Part shown: in pieces, positions 42,880 through 51,402 of the stretch
How positions within the stretch are numbered: the stretch's first letter is position 1
Layout: each line of letters starts with the position of its first letter
Assembly: GCA_036321625.1 (NCBI GenBank)
Contig: CP143259.1
Coordinates: 310,001 to 374,000 of the forward strand
Source: Peptoniphilaceae bacterium AMB_02
Lineage (GTDB): Bacteria > Bacillota > Clostridia > Tissierellales > Peptoniphilaceae
Direction of reading: 5' to 3'
DNA: 64,000 bases
Notes under the pieces: generated by a model
Told to the model about the DNA's origin: nothing
What the model saw: only the letters and a program-made list of their open reading frames with translations
The model's database searches: none
Program-made: the position numbers and the translations under genes

Positions 42880-44187
42880 ATGATTTGGGCAAAAGAAGAA
42901 ATGATGCCTAGAGCTGAGATTGAAGCTATACAATTGGAAAGGTTAAAGAAACAGGTTGAAATTGCATACAATAAGGTAAAACCTTATAGAGTAAAGATGG
43001 AAGAAGCTAAATTGAGACCTGAAGACATCAAATCTTTAAAGGATGTATCAAAACTACCATTTGTGACCAAAGAGGATTTTAGGGCGAATTATCCCTTCGG
43101 ACTCTTTGCGGTTGATAGAAGTGATATCAGAAGGCTCCATGCATCATCAGGTACTACCGGGAAACCAACGGTGGTGGGTTATACTGAAAATGATATGAAA
43201 AGCTGGACTGAGACTGTCAGTAGAATTGCAGTAATGGGAGGAGCGAGTTCTAAGGATACTGCACAGATTTGCTTTGGTTACGGTATGTTTACGGGAGCTC
43301 TTGGTCTACACTACGGTCTTGAGAATATGGGGATAGATATAATTCCGTCTTCAGTAGGAAATACTAAAAAACAAATTATGTTTATGCAGGATTTTGGTAC
43401 GACTATTTTAGTTGCAACGCCATCATATGCGCTACATATTGCAGAAGTTATTAAACAGGAAGGTTTTGTACCGGCTAAAGATTTCAAGTTAAGGATAGGC
43501 CTACTAGGTGGTGAAGCACTATCGGACAAGATGCGTTATGAACTGAACGAATTGTGGGAAGGCAGTGTATTATTTACTCAGAACTACGGTATGAGTGAGT
43601 TAAATGGTCCCGGGATATCGGGGGAATGCGAAGAGATTGCTGGTATGCATATTAACGAAGATCACTTTTTGGCCGAGATTATCGACCCTAATACTCTTGA
43701 AGTACTTCCTGAAGGAAGTGAAGGAGAACTGGTCATAACTTGCTTGACCAAGGAGACAATTCCGCTCCTAAGATATAGAACCAGGGATATTACTTCTCTA
43801 AACTATGAAAAATGCAGATGCGGAAGAACTACAGTCAGGATGGAGCCTTTGAAAGGCAGAAGTGATGATATGCTTCTCATAAGGGGAGTAAATGTATTTC
43901 CGTCTCAAATAGAAGAAGTGCTTTTGAGTATAGATGAGATAGGTTCGAATTACGAGATAGAAGTAAATCGTGATAAACATATGGACAATATGCTCGTAAG
44001 AGTAGAACTTACCGATTATGATTTATTGGATTCATTTTCACTACTGGAACAACTTGAAAAGAGAATCAAATTCGGTATTAGAGAGATCGTGGGTATTGAT
44101 GCAACTATTAAAATTCTAGCTCCGAGATCCTTAAAGAGATTTGAAGGTAAAGCTAAAAGGGTATTGGATTTAAGAGATAAAAATTAG
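42880..44187 (+). CDS. paaK: Phenylacetate-CoA ligase-like AMP-forming ligase 1
   Basis: A 435-residue adenylate-forming ligase of the PaaK type. The phosphate-binding loop is LHASSGTTGKPTVVGY (about 87-102), followed by NYGMSELNGPGI (about 237) and YRTRDIT (about 297); the C-terminal domain has GRSDDMLLIRGVNVFPSQIE. It activates an aryl acid with CoA and ATP, or runs in reverse to make ATP from aryl-CoA. It is paired with iorAB, which forms aryl-acyl-CoA from aryl pyruvates. TTGGAGGATAATT precedes the ATG. A second copy lies at 46989. Confidence 0.92.
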   Translation: MIWAKEEMMPRAEIEAIQLERLKKQVEIAYNKVKPYRVKMEEAKLRPEDIKSLKDVSKLPFVTKEDFRANYPFGLFAVDRSDIRRLHASSGTTGKPTVVGYTENDMKSWTETVSRIAVMGGASSKDTAQICFGYGMFTGALGLHYGLENMGIDIIPSSVGNTKKQIMFMQDFGTTILVATPSYALHIAEVIKQEGFVPAKDFKLRIGLLGGEALSDKMRYELNELWEGSVLFTQNYGMSELNGPGISGECEEIAGMHINEDHFLAEIIDPNTLEVLPEGSEGELVITCLTKETIPLLRYRTRDITSLNYEKCRCGRTTVRMEPLKGRSDDMLLIRGVNVFPSQIEEVLLSIDEIGSNYEIEVNRDKHMDNMLVRVELTDYDLLDSFSLLEQLEKRIKFGIREIVGIDATIKILAPRSLKRFEGKAKRVLDLRDKN

Positions 44188-44236
44188 TTATCTGAATTTA
44201 TATGTAAATTCATTTAAAATGCTAAGAGGTGTGATT

Positions 44237-45994
44237 ATGAGTGAAAAGACAATAATGCTTGGAAACGAGGCTATCGCAAGAGGTGCTTATGAAGCCGGTG
44301 TGGTTGTTTCCAGTGCATATCCAGGAACGCCAAGTACGGAAATCAGCGAATACTTGGCCCAGTACAAAGATGAACTATACTGCGAATGGGCACCAAATGA
44401 AAAGGTTGCAGCTGAAGTTGCCATTGGAGCTTCTATCTCAGGTGTGAGGGCTATGGCTTCTATGAAACATGTAGGGTTGAATGTTGCTGCAGATCCGTTA
44501 TTTACAGCTTCATATATTGGAGCATCGGGCGGACTGGTTTTCGTGGTTGCCGACGATCCGGGACTTTACAGTTCCCAAAATGAACAGGATACCAGGTCTG
44601 TGGGTATAGCTGCAAAAGTGCCGGTAATTGAACCTTCAGACAGTTCTGAAGCCAAGGAATTTATGAAAATTGCTTTTGATATAAGTGAGAGTTATGATAC
44701 GCCGGTTATTTTTAGAACAACCACAAGGCTCTCTCATTCTCAGGGGGTAGTAAACTTAGAACCGAGAGTTGTGCCTGAGATAAAAGAATACGAAAGAAAT
44801 CCTGCCAAAAATGTAATGATGCCGGGAAACGCGAGGTTGAGACATCCTTATGTAGAAGATAAACTTAGTGATTTGGCTGAAGATGCATCAAATATGACAT
44901 ATCTAAACAGTGTAGAGATAAATGATACCGGAATCGGTATTATAACTTCAGGCATACCATACCAGTATGTAAAAGAAGCTCTACCCAATGCATCAGTACT
45001 TAAGTTGGGTCTTGTGCATCCTCTACCGAGAAAGATGATAGAGGATTTTGCTGGCAGAGTAGATAGACTTGTGATTTTTGAAGAATTGGATCCTGTAATA
45101 GAAAGAGAAGTTAAGTCATGGGGTATAGATTGTGAAGGCAAGGAATTGTTTTCAATGATAGGAGAATACAATGCTGAAATGCTCAGAGCTGTTTTCGGCG
45201 ACGAAACTCTTATAGATCAACCGGAAAAGGCACCGGTAAGACCTCCGATTCTATGTCCGGGATGTCCACATAGAGCTGTGTATTCCGTACTCAATAAACT
45301 CAAGATACATGGAGCAGGAGATATTGGCTGCTATACACTTGGAGCGGTTGAGCCTTTAAATGTAATAGATTCTTGTATTTGTATGGGAGCCAGCATCAGT
45401 TCGCTTCATGGCATGGAAAAGGCAAGGGGAAGTGAATACATTAAGAACTGGATTGCCATTATAGGGGATTCTACTTTCCTGCACACAGGGATTAATTCTC
45501 TAATGAATATGGTCTATAATGGTGGTACCGGTACTGTATTGATACTCGACAACTCGACCACTGCTATGACTGGTCATCAAGACAATCCTGCCACTGGGCT
45601 TACACTTATGGGTGAGCCTACAAACGAAGTAAATATTAAACAGCTTTGTGAATCCGTTGGGGTTAAGCATGTCGTAGAGATTAATTCCTTTGAAACGGTT
45701 GAACTGACGCGAATTTTTAAGGAAGAATTAAACAGAGATGAAGTATCGGTGATAATTGCCAAAGCTCCTTGTGTACTGCTCAAGGGTAAGCCAATAAAAC
45801 ATCAGTACTTGGTAAATAGAGAGCTTTGTAAAAAATGTAAGATTTGTATGAAACCCGGTTGTCCGGCTCTTACAGTCGATGAAGACGGAACAACTATGAT
45901 TAATGATACCATGTGCAATGGATGCGGATTATGCTTTAGAAGCTGTCCGTTTGATGCCATAGAGATGGTAGATTCTATAATAGAAGAGATATAA
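44237..45994 (+). CDS. iorA: Indolepyruvate:ferredoxin oxidoreductase alpha subunit
   Basis: A 585-residue subunit. The pyrimidine-binding part is at the N-terminus (SSAYPGTPSTEISEYLAQYK), the thiamine diphosphate-binding part in the second half (GDIGCYTLGAVEPLN; IIGDSTFLHTGINSLMNM; ILDNSTTAMTGHQDN). The C-terminus holds two Fe-S cluster motifs (CKKCKICMKPGCP; CNGCGLCFRSCP). It oxidatively decarboxylates aryl pyruvates to aryl-acetyl-CoA, reducing ferredoxin. The ATG at 44237 follows AAGAGGTG. Confidence 0.96.
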   Translation: MSEKTIMLGNEAIARGAYEAGVVVSSAYPGTPSTEISEYLAQYKDELYCEWAPNEKVAAEVAIGASISGVRAMASMKHVGLNVAADPLFTASYIGASGGLVFVVADDPGLYSSQNEQDTRSVGIAAKVPVIEPSDSSEAKEFMKIAFDISESYDTPVIFRTTTRLSHSQGVVNLEPRVVPEIKEYERNPAKNVMMPGNARLRHPYVEDKLSDLAEDASNMTYLNSVEINDTGIGIITSGIPYQYVKEALPNASVLKLGLVHPLPRKMIEDFAGRVDRLVIFEELDPVIEREVKSWGIDCEGKELFSMIGEYNAEMLRAVFGDETLIDQPEKAPVRPPILCPGCPHRAVYSVLNKLKIHGAGDIGCYTLGAVEPLNVIDSCICMGASISSLHGMEKARGSEYIKNWIAIIGDSTFLHTGINSLMNMVYNGGTGTVLILDNSTTAMTGHQDNPATGLTLMGEPTNEVNIKQLCESVGVKHVVEINSFETVELTRIFKEELNRDEVSVIIAKAPCVLLKGKPIKHQYLVNRELCKKCKICMKPGCPALTVDEDGTTMINDTMCNGCGLCFRSCPFDAIEMVDSIIEEI

Positions 45995-46004
45995 GAGGTG
46001 CGAT

Positions 46005-46595
46005 ATGGAAACTAAAAACATAATGATAGTCGGTGTTGGTGGTCAAGGGACACTTCTTACCAGTAGAATCTTAGGCGGTATCATATTGGAATCGGGTTAT
46101 GATGTTAAATTATCAGAGGTTCACGGCATGGCTCAAAGAGGTGGGAGTGTAACGACCTTTGTGAGATATGGAGATAAAGTCTTTGAACCTATAGTTGAAG
46201 AGGGCTGTGCTGATATTCTAATAGCTTTTGAAAAATTGGAAGCTCTTAGATATGCTCACTTCTTGAAAAAAGAGGGTATACTTATAGTGAACGATCAAAG
46301 AATTGATCCAATGCCTGTTGTCATTGGAAAAGAAGAGTATCCCAAAGATATTTTTGAAAGGCTTGAGGACAAGTATGATTTAGTTGTCGTGGATGCATTA
46401 AACGAGGCACGAAAACTTGGGAATGTCAGAGTTTTTAATGTAATAGTGCTCGGTATTGTATCCAGGTATTTAGGAATAGAAAAAGAAGTCTGGGAAAAGG
46501 TAATAAGAAACACTGTACCGGTTAAGACTGTGGAATTAAACTTAGCTGCATTCGAAATAGGAAGGAATATTTCTAAGGAGAAAAATTATGATTAG
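46005..46595 (+). CDS. iorB: Indolepyruvate:ferredoxin oxidoreductase beta subunit
   Basis: A 196-residue gamma-type domain protein: NIMIVGVGGQGTLLTSRILG at the start, then LSEVHGMAQRGGSVTTFVRY (about 37-56). It pairs with IorA. It overlaps the ACT gene by 8 bases. AGAGGTGCGAT precedes the ATG. Confidence 0.96.
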   Translation: METKNIMIVGVGGQGTLLTSRILGGIILESGYDVKLSEVHGMAQRGGSVTTFVRYGDKVFEPIVEEGCADILIAFEKLEALRYAHFLKKEGILIVNDQRIDPMPVVIGKEEYPKDIFERLEDKYDLVVVDALNEARKLGNVRVFNVIVLGIVSRYLGIEKEVWEKVIRNTVPVKTVELNLAAFEIGRNISKEKNYD

Positions 46596-46992
46596 ACAAA
46601 TATCTGTATTGGTAGAAAACGAAGTAGGTACTCTTTCAGAGGTAACAGATGTACTGGCAAAAGAAAACATCAATATAAAGGCTTTTTCAGTATTTGATAC
46701 TCAGTATTTTGGAATACTCAGACTAATCGTAGATAGACCGGATGATGCGGAGAGAACTTTGAAAGAAAATGGTTTCGGGTATAAGGTTGGAAATGTGGTT
46801 GCAATTGAACTTGAAAATGTACCCGGTGCACTTAATGGAGTTTTAAAATTGTTGGCAGCTGAAGGATTCTTTGTGAATTATATGTATTCGATGGTTTTAA
46901 ACGGAGAGGAAGCACCTCTTATGGTAATACATTTAAATGATGAGGAAAAAGCTGAGCAGTTTCTTAAGGAAAAAGGGGTTGTTGTGGTATGA
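46588..46992 (+). CDS. Tandem ACT-domain protein 1
   Basis: A 134-residue protein made of two ACT repeats (IRQISVLVENEVGTLSEVTD and VVAIELENVPGALNGVLKLL). ACT domains bind amino acids; encoded between iorB and the second ligase it may sense aromatic amino acids and control the enzymes. AAGGAGAAAAATT precedes the ATG. A second such gene ends the operon. Confidence 0.9.
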   Translation: MIRQISVLVENEVGTLSEVTDVLAKENINIKAFSVFDTQYFGILRLIVDRPDDAERTLKENGFGYKVGNVVAIELENVPGALNGVLKLLAAEGFFVNYMYSMVLNGEEAPLMVIHLNDEEKAEQFLKEKGVVVV

Positions 46993-48287
46993 TATGGAAT
47001 GAATCAAAGGAATGTATGAGCAGAGATGAAATGCATCATATGCAGAGTGTAAGGCTTTCTAAACTGGTCAAAAGGATTTATCACAATGTACCTTATTATA
47101 GAAAGAAAATGCAGGAAGTCGGAATTGAACCATGGGATATTAAAACTGTAGAAGACATCTCAAAACTGCCCTTTACCACAAAAGAAGATCTTAGGGACAA
47201 TTATCCTTTCGGATTATTTGCCGTGCCAATGACAGAAGTGGTTAGATTACATGCATCTTCAGGAACTACAGGTAAGGCAACAGTTGTAGGATACTCCAGA
47301 AGAGATATTGAAATATGGACAGAATGCGTGACCAGAGTTCTTGCTATGGCAGGGATTGGCAAAGATGATAAAATTCAGGTATCATATGGATATGGGCTGT
47401 TCACCGGTGGACTTGGACTTCACTATGGGGCCGAGAATGTAGGAGCTACAGTAGTTCCAATGTCAACATCGGGTACTAAGAAGCAGATAACTATGATGGA
47501 AGACTTTAAATGTACTGCGGTGGCATGCACGCCATCTTATCTACTCCATTTGATTGAGGAAATAAAGGAGAAAGGAAATCTTTCAGAAGTTCATCTAAAA
47601 GCTGCCATCTGTGGCGGGGAACCATGGACTGACAATATGAGAGAGAATATTGAAAATAACCTAAATAGCAAAGCTTATGATATATATGGTTTAAGTGAAA
47701 TTATGGGACCGGGAGTTGCTGCCGATTGCAGGTATCACAAAGGCTTGCATATCTATGAAGACCATTTTCTTCCTGAAATAATCAACTCCGATACTCTCGA
47801 GCAAGTTCCTGAGGGAGAAGCAGGGGAACTGGTAATTACGACACTGACTAAAGAGGCATTTCCACTAATTAGATACAGGACTAAGGATTTGACTTCGATT
47901 AGTTATGATAAATGTGACTGCGGTAGAACACTTGCCAGAATTTCCAGATTCACAGGAAGATCTGACGACATGCTCGTTATAAGAGGAGTCAATGTATTCC
48001 CATCTCAAGTCGAAGCGGCACTTCTTGAACTGGGAGAAACTAAACCATATTATATGATAATCGTCGACAGGGTTGACAATATGGACACATTCGAAGTTTG
48101 GGTAGAAGTAGATGAGAAGTTCTTTAGTGACGAGATTAGAGAGCTTGAAAAATTAAGACAAAAAATAGCTCATGGACTAAGACAAGCTCTTGGACTGAAT
48201 GTTAAGGTAAAACTGGTTGAACCGAAGACTATTGAAAGAACATCGGGTAAATCAACGAGAGTTATTGACAAGAGAATACTCGTATAA
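46989..48287 (+). CDS. paaK: Phenylacetate-CoA ligase-like AMP-forming ligase 2
   Basis: A 432-residue paralogue of the ligase at 42880, with LHASSGTTGKATVVGY, DIYGLSEIMGPGV and GRSDDMLVIRGVNVFPSQVE. The two share most motifs, so a duplication inside the operon is likely, perhaps for different aryl acids. Starts with ATGA overlap to the ACT gene. Confidence 0.92.
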   Translation: MIWNESKECMSRDEMHHMQSVRLSKLVKRIYHNVPYYRKKMQEVGIEPWDIKTVEDISKLPFTTKEDLRDNYPFGLFAVPMTEVVRLHASSGTTGKATVVGYSRRDIEIWTECVTRVLAMAGIGKDDKIQVSYGYGLFTGGLGLHYGAENVGATVVPMSTSGTKKQITMMEDFKCTAVACTPSYLLHLIEEIKEKGNLSEVHLKAAICGGEPWTDNMRENIENNLNSKAYDIYGLSEIMGPGVAADCRYHKGLHIYEDHFLPEIINSDTLEQVPEGEAGELVITTLTKEAFPLIRYRTKDLTSISYDKCDCGRTLARISRFTGRSDDMLVIRGVNVFPSQVEAALLELGETKPYYMIIVDRVDNMDTFEVWVEVDEKFFSDEIRELEKLRQKIAHGLRQALGLNVKVKLVEPKTIERTSGKSTRVIDKRILV

Positions 48288-48300
48288 GGGGGATAATCAA

Positions 48301-48717
48301 ATGATAAAACAACTTACAGTATTCATAGAGAACAGAAAAGGATCGCTGACCAGAGTTACTAAACTGATAAAAGATGCCGGGATAAATATTATAAGCTTCT
48401 CATTGGCCGATACCGAAAACTACGGACTTCTTCGAATGATGGTGTCCGAACCGGATAGAGCTTATAAAATACTTAAAGATGCAGAGATGTCGACGAGTCT
48501 GACAGATGTCACTGCAGTTGATATCAAAAATGTTCCTGGCGCATTACATGCATTATTATGCTTAATCGAGGATTTTGATATTCAGTATATGTATATGTTT
48601 TCCAATAGGGATGATATTGCAGGAGTAATACTTAAAATAACTGATAAGGAAGCTGCTGAAAAAGTAATTGTAGAAAATGGATTTAAGTTGATAGATAGAG
48701 AGTTTTTCAGGTTTTAA
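48301..48717 (+). CDS. Tandem ACT-domain protein 2
   Basis: A 138-residue protein with two ACT repeats (IKQLTVFIENRKGSLTRVTK; VTAVDIKNVPGALHALLCLI), paralogous to the one at 46588. It ends the six-gene operon. AAGGGGGATAATCAA precedes the ATG. Confidence 0.9.
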   Translation: MIKQLTVFIENRKGSLTRVTKLIKDAGINIISFSLADTENYGLLRMMVSEPDRAYKILKDAEMSTSLTDVTAVDIKNVPGALHALLCLIEDFDIQYMYMFSNRDDIAGVILKITDKEAAEKVIVENGFKLIDREFFRF

Positions 48718-48757
48718 TGAGATTAGAATAGTTTATAAAAAAATTTTAAAACAAGTA

Positions 48758-48787
48758 AAAAGGGGCTTTTGCAAAATAGCTCCTTTT
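48758..48787 (+). terminator. Terminator of the ior operon
   Basis: AAAAGGGGCT (48758-48767) pairs with AGCTCCTTTT (48778-48787), one G-U pair, 10-base loop. The T run is short. Confidence 0.7.
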
Positions 48788-48895
48788 GTGGTGCAATTAA
48801 TTTAAAATAAGAATGGAGATAATAGAGTATCATTAATGAAATTAGTTAATCGATAAAAGGTCAATAAGTTAAGGCTGACCCCTTTAAAACAAAAT

Positions 48896-48936
48896 AGGTA
48901 GTGTATCAGAAAATAGTTTATTCTGACACACTACCT
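48896..48936. terminator. Terminator of the cupin gene
   Basis: AGGTAGTGT-A-TCAGA pairs with TCTGA-C-ACACTACCT around one mismatch, directly after the leftward cupin gene. The stem is long and symmetrical, so it can act both ways, although T runs are short. Confidence 0.65.
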
Positions 48937-48971
48937 TGATTAATTCATTCTAGGTTTAAAATGTGTATGGT

Positions 48972-49502
48972 TTAGTCTTTTTGATCCTTATATCCTTCTC
49001 TTATAACGTGGTATTCTCCTGTTTCAGTGTTTAGGTCATAGATATTGAAATTGGTCTTCATATCGATTCCTTCATGATGAGTTGCCAGGTTTATGGATGC
49101 CGATCCTTCTTCCGCACTAACTACTCTATGGAATACATGAGTTGGCCAAATGAGAACTGCACCGCCTTCTACAACGACTTCACCATTATGTTCAATATAT
49201 TCAGGAGTTACAACAAAGTATTCTATCTTCCCATGTTCAACATTATAAAGTTCTACATATCGCTTACCATGAAGTACAAATAGATTGTCATCTTGGTGAG
49301 TGTGCATATACCATGGTCTTTCAACATCTCCTACAGGTCCAGGAGAAACTGCACTACTCATATGAAGAACTCTGTCAATAGCATCAACCTTCGGTACCAT
49401 TGATTTCACCATTACATCAAAAGCAACACCTTTGGTCCTTCTAAACTCTTTCAGCTTTATTATTTGATACAATCCTTTAATTTCAGCTACAATATGATCC
49501 AT
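48972..49502 (-). CDS. Cupin-domain protein
   Basis: A 176-residue single-domain cupin. The metal-binding pattern is seen in WYMHTHQDDNLFVLHGKRYV (His pair, then Gly) and the second half GGAVLIWPTHVFHRVVSAEE. Small cupins bind sugars, amino acids or metals; the substrate is unknown. TTAGGAGGGAAAT precedes the ATG. It stands alone. Confidence 0.82.
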   Translation of the reverse strand: MDHIVAEIKGLYQIIKLKEFRRTKGVAFDVMVKSMVPKVDAIDRVLHMSSAVSPGPVGDVERPWYMHTHQDDNLFVLHGKRYVELYNVEHGKIEYFVVTPEYIEHNGEVVVEGGAVLIWPTHVFHRVVSAEEGSASINLATHHEGIDMKTNFNIYDLNTETGEYHVIREGYKDQKD

Positions 49503-49709
49503 ATTTCCCTCCTAATATAATTTTACATAAAGAACGTTTATTTAGAAATGCTCACCATTAAATATATACCCTTAATTCGTGAAATAAAGCAGGATAAAAC
49601 CCTTTAGGATTACAATAAAAAAACAATCGAACAAGAAAAGTTTACGTGCTTTGTAATAAACTGATATATCTGTTAAAATAAAAAGCAATGATAAGTGACG
49701 GGTGAAAAA

Positions 49710-49979
49710 ATGAAAGACAAAATATATGAATTCGAGGCAGAAATAATAAAGGTTCAAGATATGGATGCGGCATATATAGTTTTTCCATATGATATAAGAG
49801 AAGAATTTGGCAAAGGAAGAGTAAAGGTACACGCTACTTTTGATGGGGAGCCTTATGACGGATCGGTAGTTAATATGGGTACGGGAAACTATATTATTGG
49901 GATTAGAAAAGATATAAGAAAAAAGATAGGAAAACAAGCCGGAGACATGATTCGTGTGACTATAAGAGAAAGAGTATAA
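49710..49979 (+). CDS. DUF1905-family protein
   Basis: An 89-residue beta-barrel-like protein of the DUF1905 type: YEFEAEIIKVQDMDAAYIVF at the start, GTGNYIIGIRKDIRKKIGKQ and GDMIRVTIRER at the end. Function unknown. The ATG at 49710 has the weak site GGGTG upstream. A possible promoter is TTGTAA/TAAAAT at 49651-49679. Confidence 0.85.
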   Translation: MKDKIYEFEAEIIKVQDMDAAYIVFPYDIREEFGKGRVKVHATFDGEPYDGSVVNMGTGNYIIGIRKDIRKKIGKQAGDMIRVTIRERV

Positions 49980-50038
49980 TCAAACTCTGAAAAATGAGCT
50001 TTAAACAAGAGATAACGATTCTATTAACAATGATATAC

Positions 50039-50067
50039 TTGACCGTATAAGTTTATAGTTATATAAT
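50039..50067 (+). promoter_or_regulatory. Promoter of the cobalamin-controlled importer
   Basis: TTGACC (50039-50044), 17 bases and TATAAT (50062-50067) precede the riboswitch. Confidence 0.75.
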
Positions 50068-50084
50068 AAAAATAACCGAATAAA

Positions 50085-50250
50085 AATTGTACTTGCTATT
50101 AGCCGGCAATTGCCGAGGGAACCGGATGAGATTTCCGGACTATCCCAGTAACCGTGAAGTGGACGAAAGAGCGAATACCACTGTAGAAATGCAGGAAGGT
50201 GCTCCGGTAGAATGAAGCCAAGTCGGGAGACCTGAGTATAATTAACACCT
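50085..50250 (+). ncRNA. Cobalamin riboswitch
   Basis: The leader shows the conserved B12 elements: GAGGGAACCGGATGAGATTT, then ACTATCCCAGTAACCGTGAA, CCACTGTAGAAATG, and the B12 box GAAGCCAAGTCGGGAGACC at 50214-50232. An intrinsic terminator follows, so the ligand probably stops transcription of the ABC importer. Exact ends are approximate. Confidence 0.92.
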
Positions 50251-50274
50251 CTGGGATTGGGTAGCAGTTTTTTG

Positions 50275-50304
50275 ATGCTCACTTTCCATGGAGAGCATTT
50301 TTTT
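50275..50304 (+). terminator. Riboswitch expression-platform terminator
   Basis: ATGCTC (50275-50280) pairs with GAGCAT (50293-50298), followed by seven T, directly before the btuF-like start. Confidence 0.85.
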
Positions 50305-50317
50305 AATGGAGGGAAGT

Positions 50318-51355
50318 ATGAAAAGTATATTTAATTGGAAGCGGTTTGTAGCTGTGTTCATGGCAATCATGTTATTGGCTGCATGTAAACCAGTAACCAA
50401 GGAAGAAAATGTAGAACCTAAAAAGGTAGAGACTTCTGAACAGGAAAGTAGTGAAAGTAAAGAAGAAAAGAAAGAAGATAAGAAAGAGGAAAAGAAGGAA
50501 GAGGATAAAGAAGAAAAGGGTGCTGAATCCGGTAAAATTGAGTTCACAGATATGGCCGGCAATCAGGTCAGTTTAGATGCTCCTATCAAAAAAATTGTAG
50601 TTTTGACACCTTCTGATTGTGAAATTCTATATGCAATCGGTGCAGGAGACAACGTCATTGGAAGAGGTACTTACTGTGATTATCCTGAAGAAGTTAAATC
50701 AGTAAAAGAGTTGACTTCCGGGAAAGACACAAATATTGAGGAAATAATCGCTTTAGAACCCGATGCTGTTGTGATGTCTATGATGAGTCAAACTGAAGAT
50801 CATGTAAAAGCGCTCGAAAAAGCCGGAATTAAAGTGATAGTATCCGATGCAACCAGTATTGAACAGGTTTATCAGGCGATTCAAATGATAGGAAAAGCTA
50901 CTGGAAAAGAAGGTGCTGCTGAAAACCTGATTAAAGAGATGCAATCCACCTTTGAAGAGTACAAGAAAAAAGCCGAAGGAAAAGAGGGAGGAAACATCTA
51001 TTACGAGGTTTCACCACTTGAGTACGGTCTGTGGACTGCCGGTAATTCTACATTTATGGATGAGATAGGTAATATCATAGGTGTTAAAAATGTTTTTGCA
51101 GATGTTAAAGGATGGTCTGAAATTTCGGAAGAGCAGATTATCGAAAGGAATCCTGATCATATAGTTACGATTACCATGTATTTTGGGGAAGGTCCAAAAC
51201 CGGATGAGGAAATACTTGGAAGAAATGGTTGGGGAGATATCACTGCAATAAAAAATAAATCTGTTTTTATGGCAAATGCTGATGAATTCTCAAGACCTGG
51301 ACCTAGACTTAAAGAAGCTGTAAAAGTTCTTTATGATTTTATTTACAATGAATAA
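50318..51355 (+). CDS. btuF: Cobalamin ABC transporter substrate-binding lipoprotein
   Basis: A 345-residue binding protein. The N-terminus is a lipoprotein signal (FVAVFMAIMLLAAC), then a charged linker (about 50 residues of E and K), then the periplasmic-binding type fold (KIVVLTPSDCEILYAIGAGD; LEPDAVVMSM). The family covers Fe-siderophores and B12; the upstream B12 riboswitch points to cobalamin or a corrinoid. GGAGGGAAGT precedes the ATG. Confidence 0.9.
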   Translation: MKSIFNWKRFVAVFMAIMLLAACKPVTKEENVEPKKVETSEQESSESKEEKKEDKKEEKKEEDKEEKGAESGKIEFTDMAGNQVSLDAPIKKIVVLTPSDCEILYAIGAGDNVIGRGTYCDYPEEVKSVKELTSGKDTNIEEIIALEPDAVVMSMMSQTEDHVKALEKAGIKVIVSDATSIEQVYQAIQMIGKATGKEGAAENLIKEMQSTFEEYKKKAEGKEGGNIYYEVSPLEYGLWTAGNSTFMDEIGNIIGVKNVFADVKGWSEISEEQIIERNPDHIVTITMYFGEGPKPDEEILGRNGWGDITAIKNKSVFMANADEFSRPGPRLKEAVKVLYDFIYNE

Positions 51356-51360
51356 TTAAA

Positions 51361-51385
51361 GGCGAGATTTAGGTCTCGCTTTTTT
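51361..51385 (+). terminator. Terminator between binding protein and permease
   Basis: GGCGAGA (51361-51367) pairs with TCTCGCT (51374-51380), then a T run. It should let some transcripts end after the binding protein, giving more of it than of the permease. Confidence 0.8.
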
Positions 51386-51402
51386 AATAGTGAGAATGAA
51401 AA

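Noticed and set aside
48873-48882. GGCTGACCCC, similar to the MITE ends at 53316
   Set aside because: Only a partial single match with no inverted partner nearby; chance similarity is possible.
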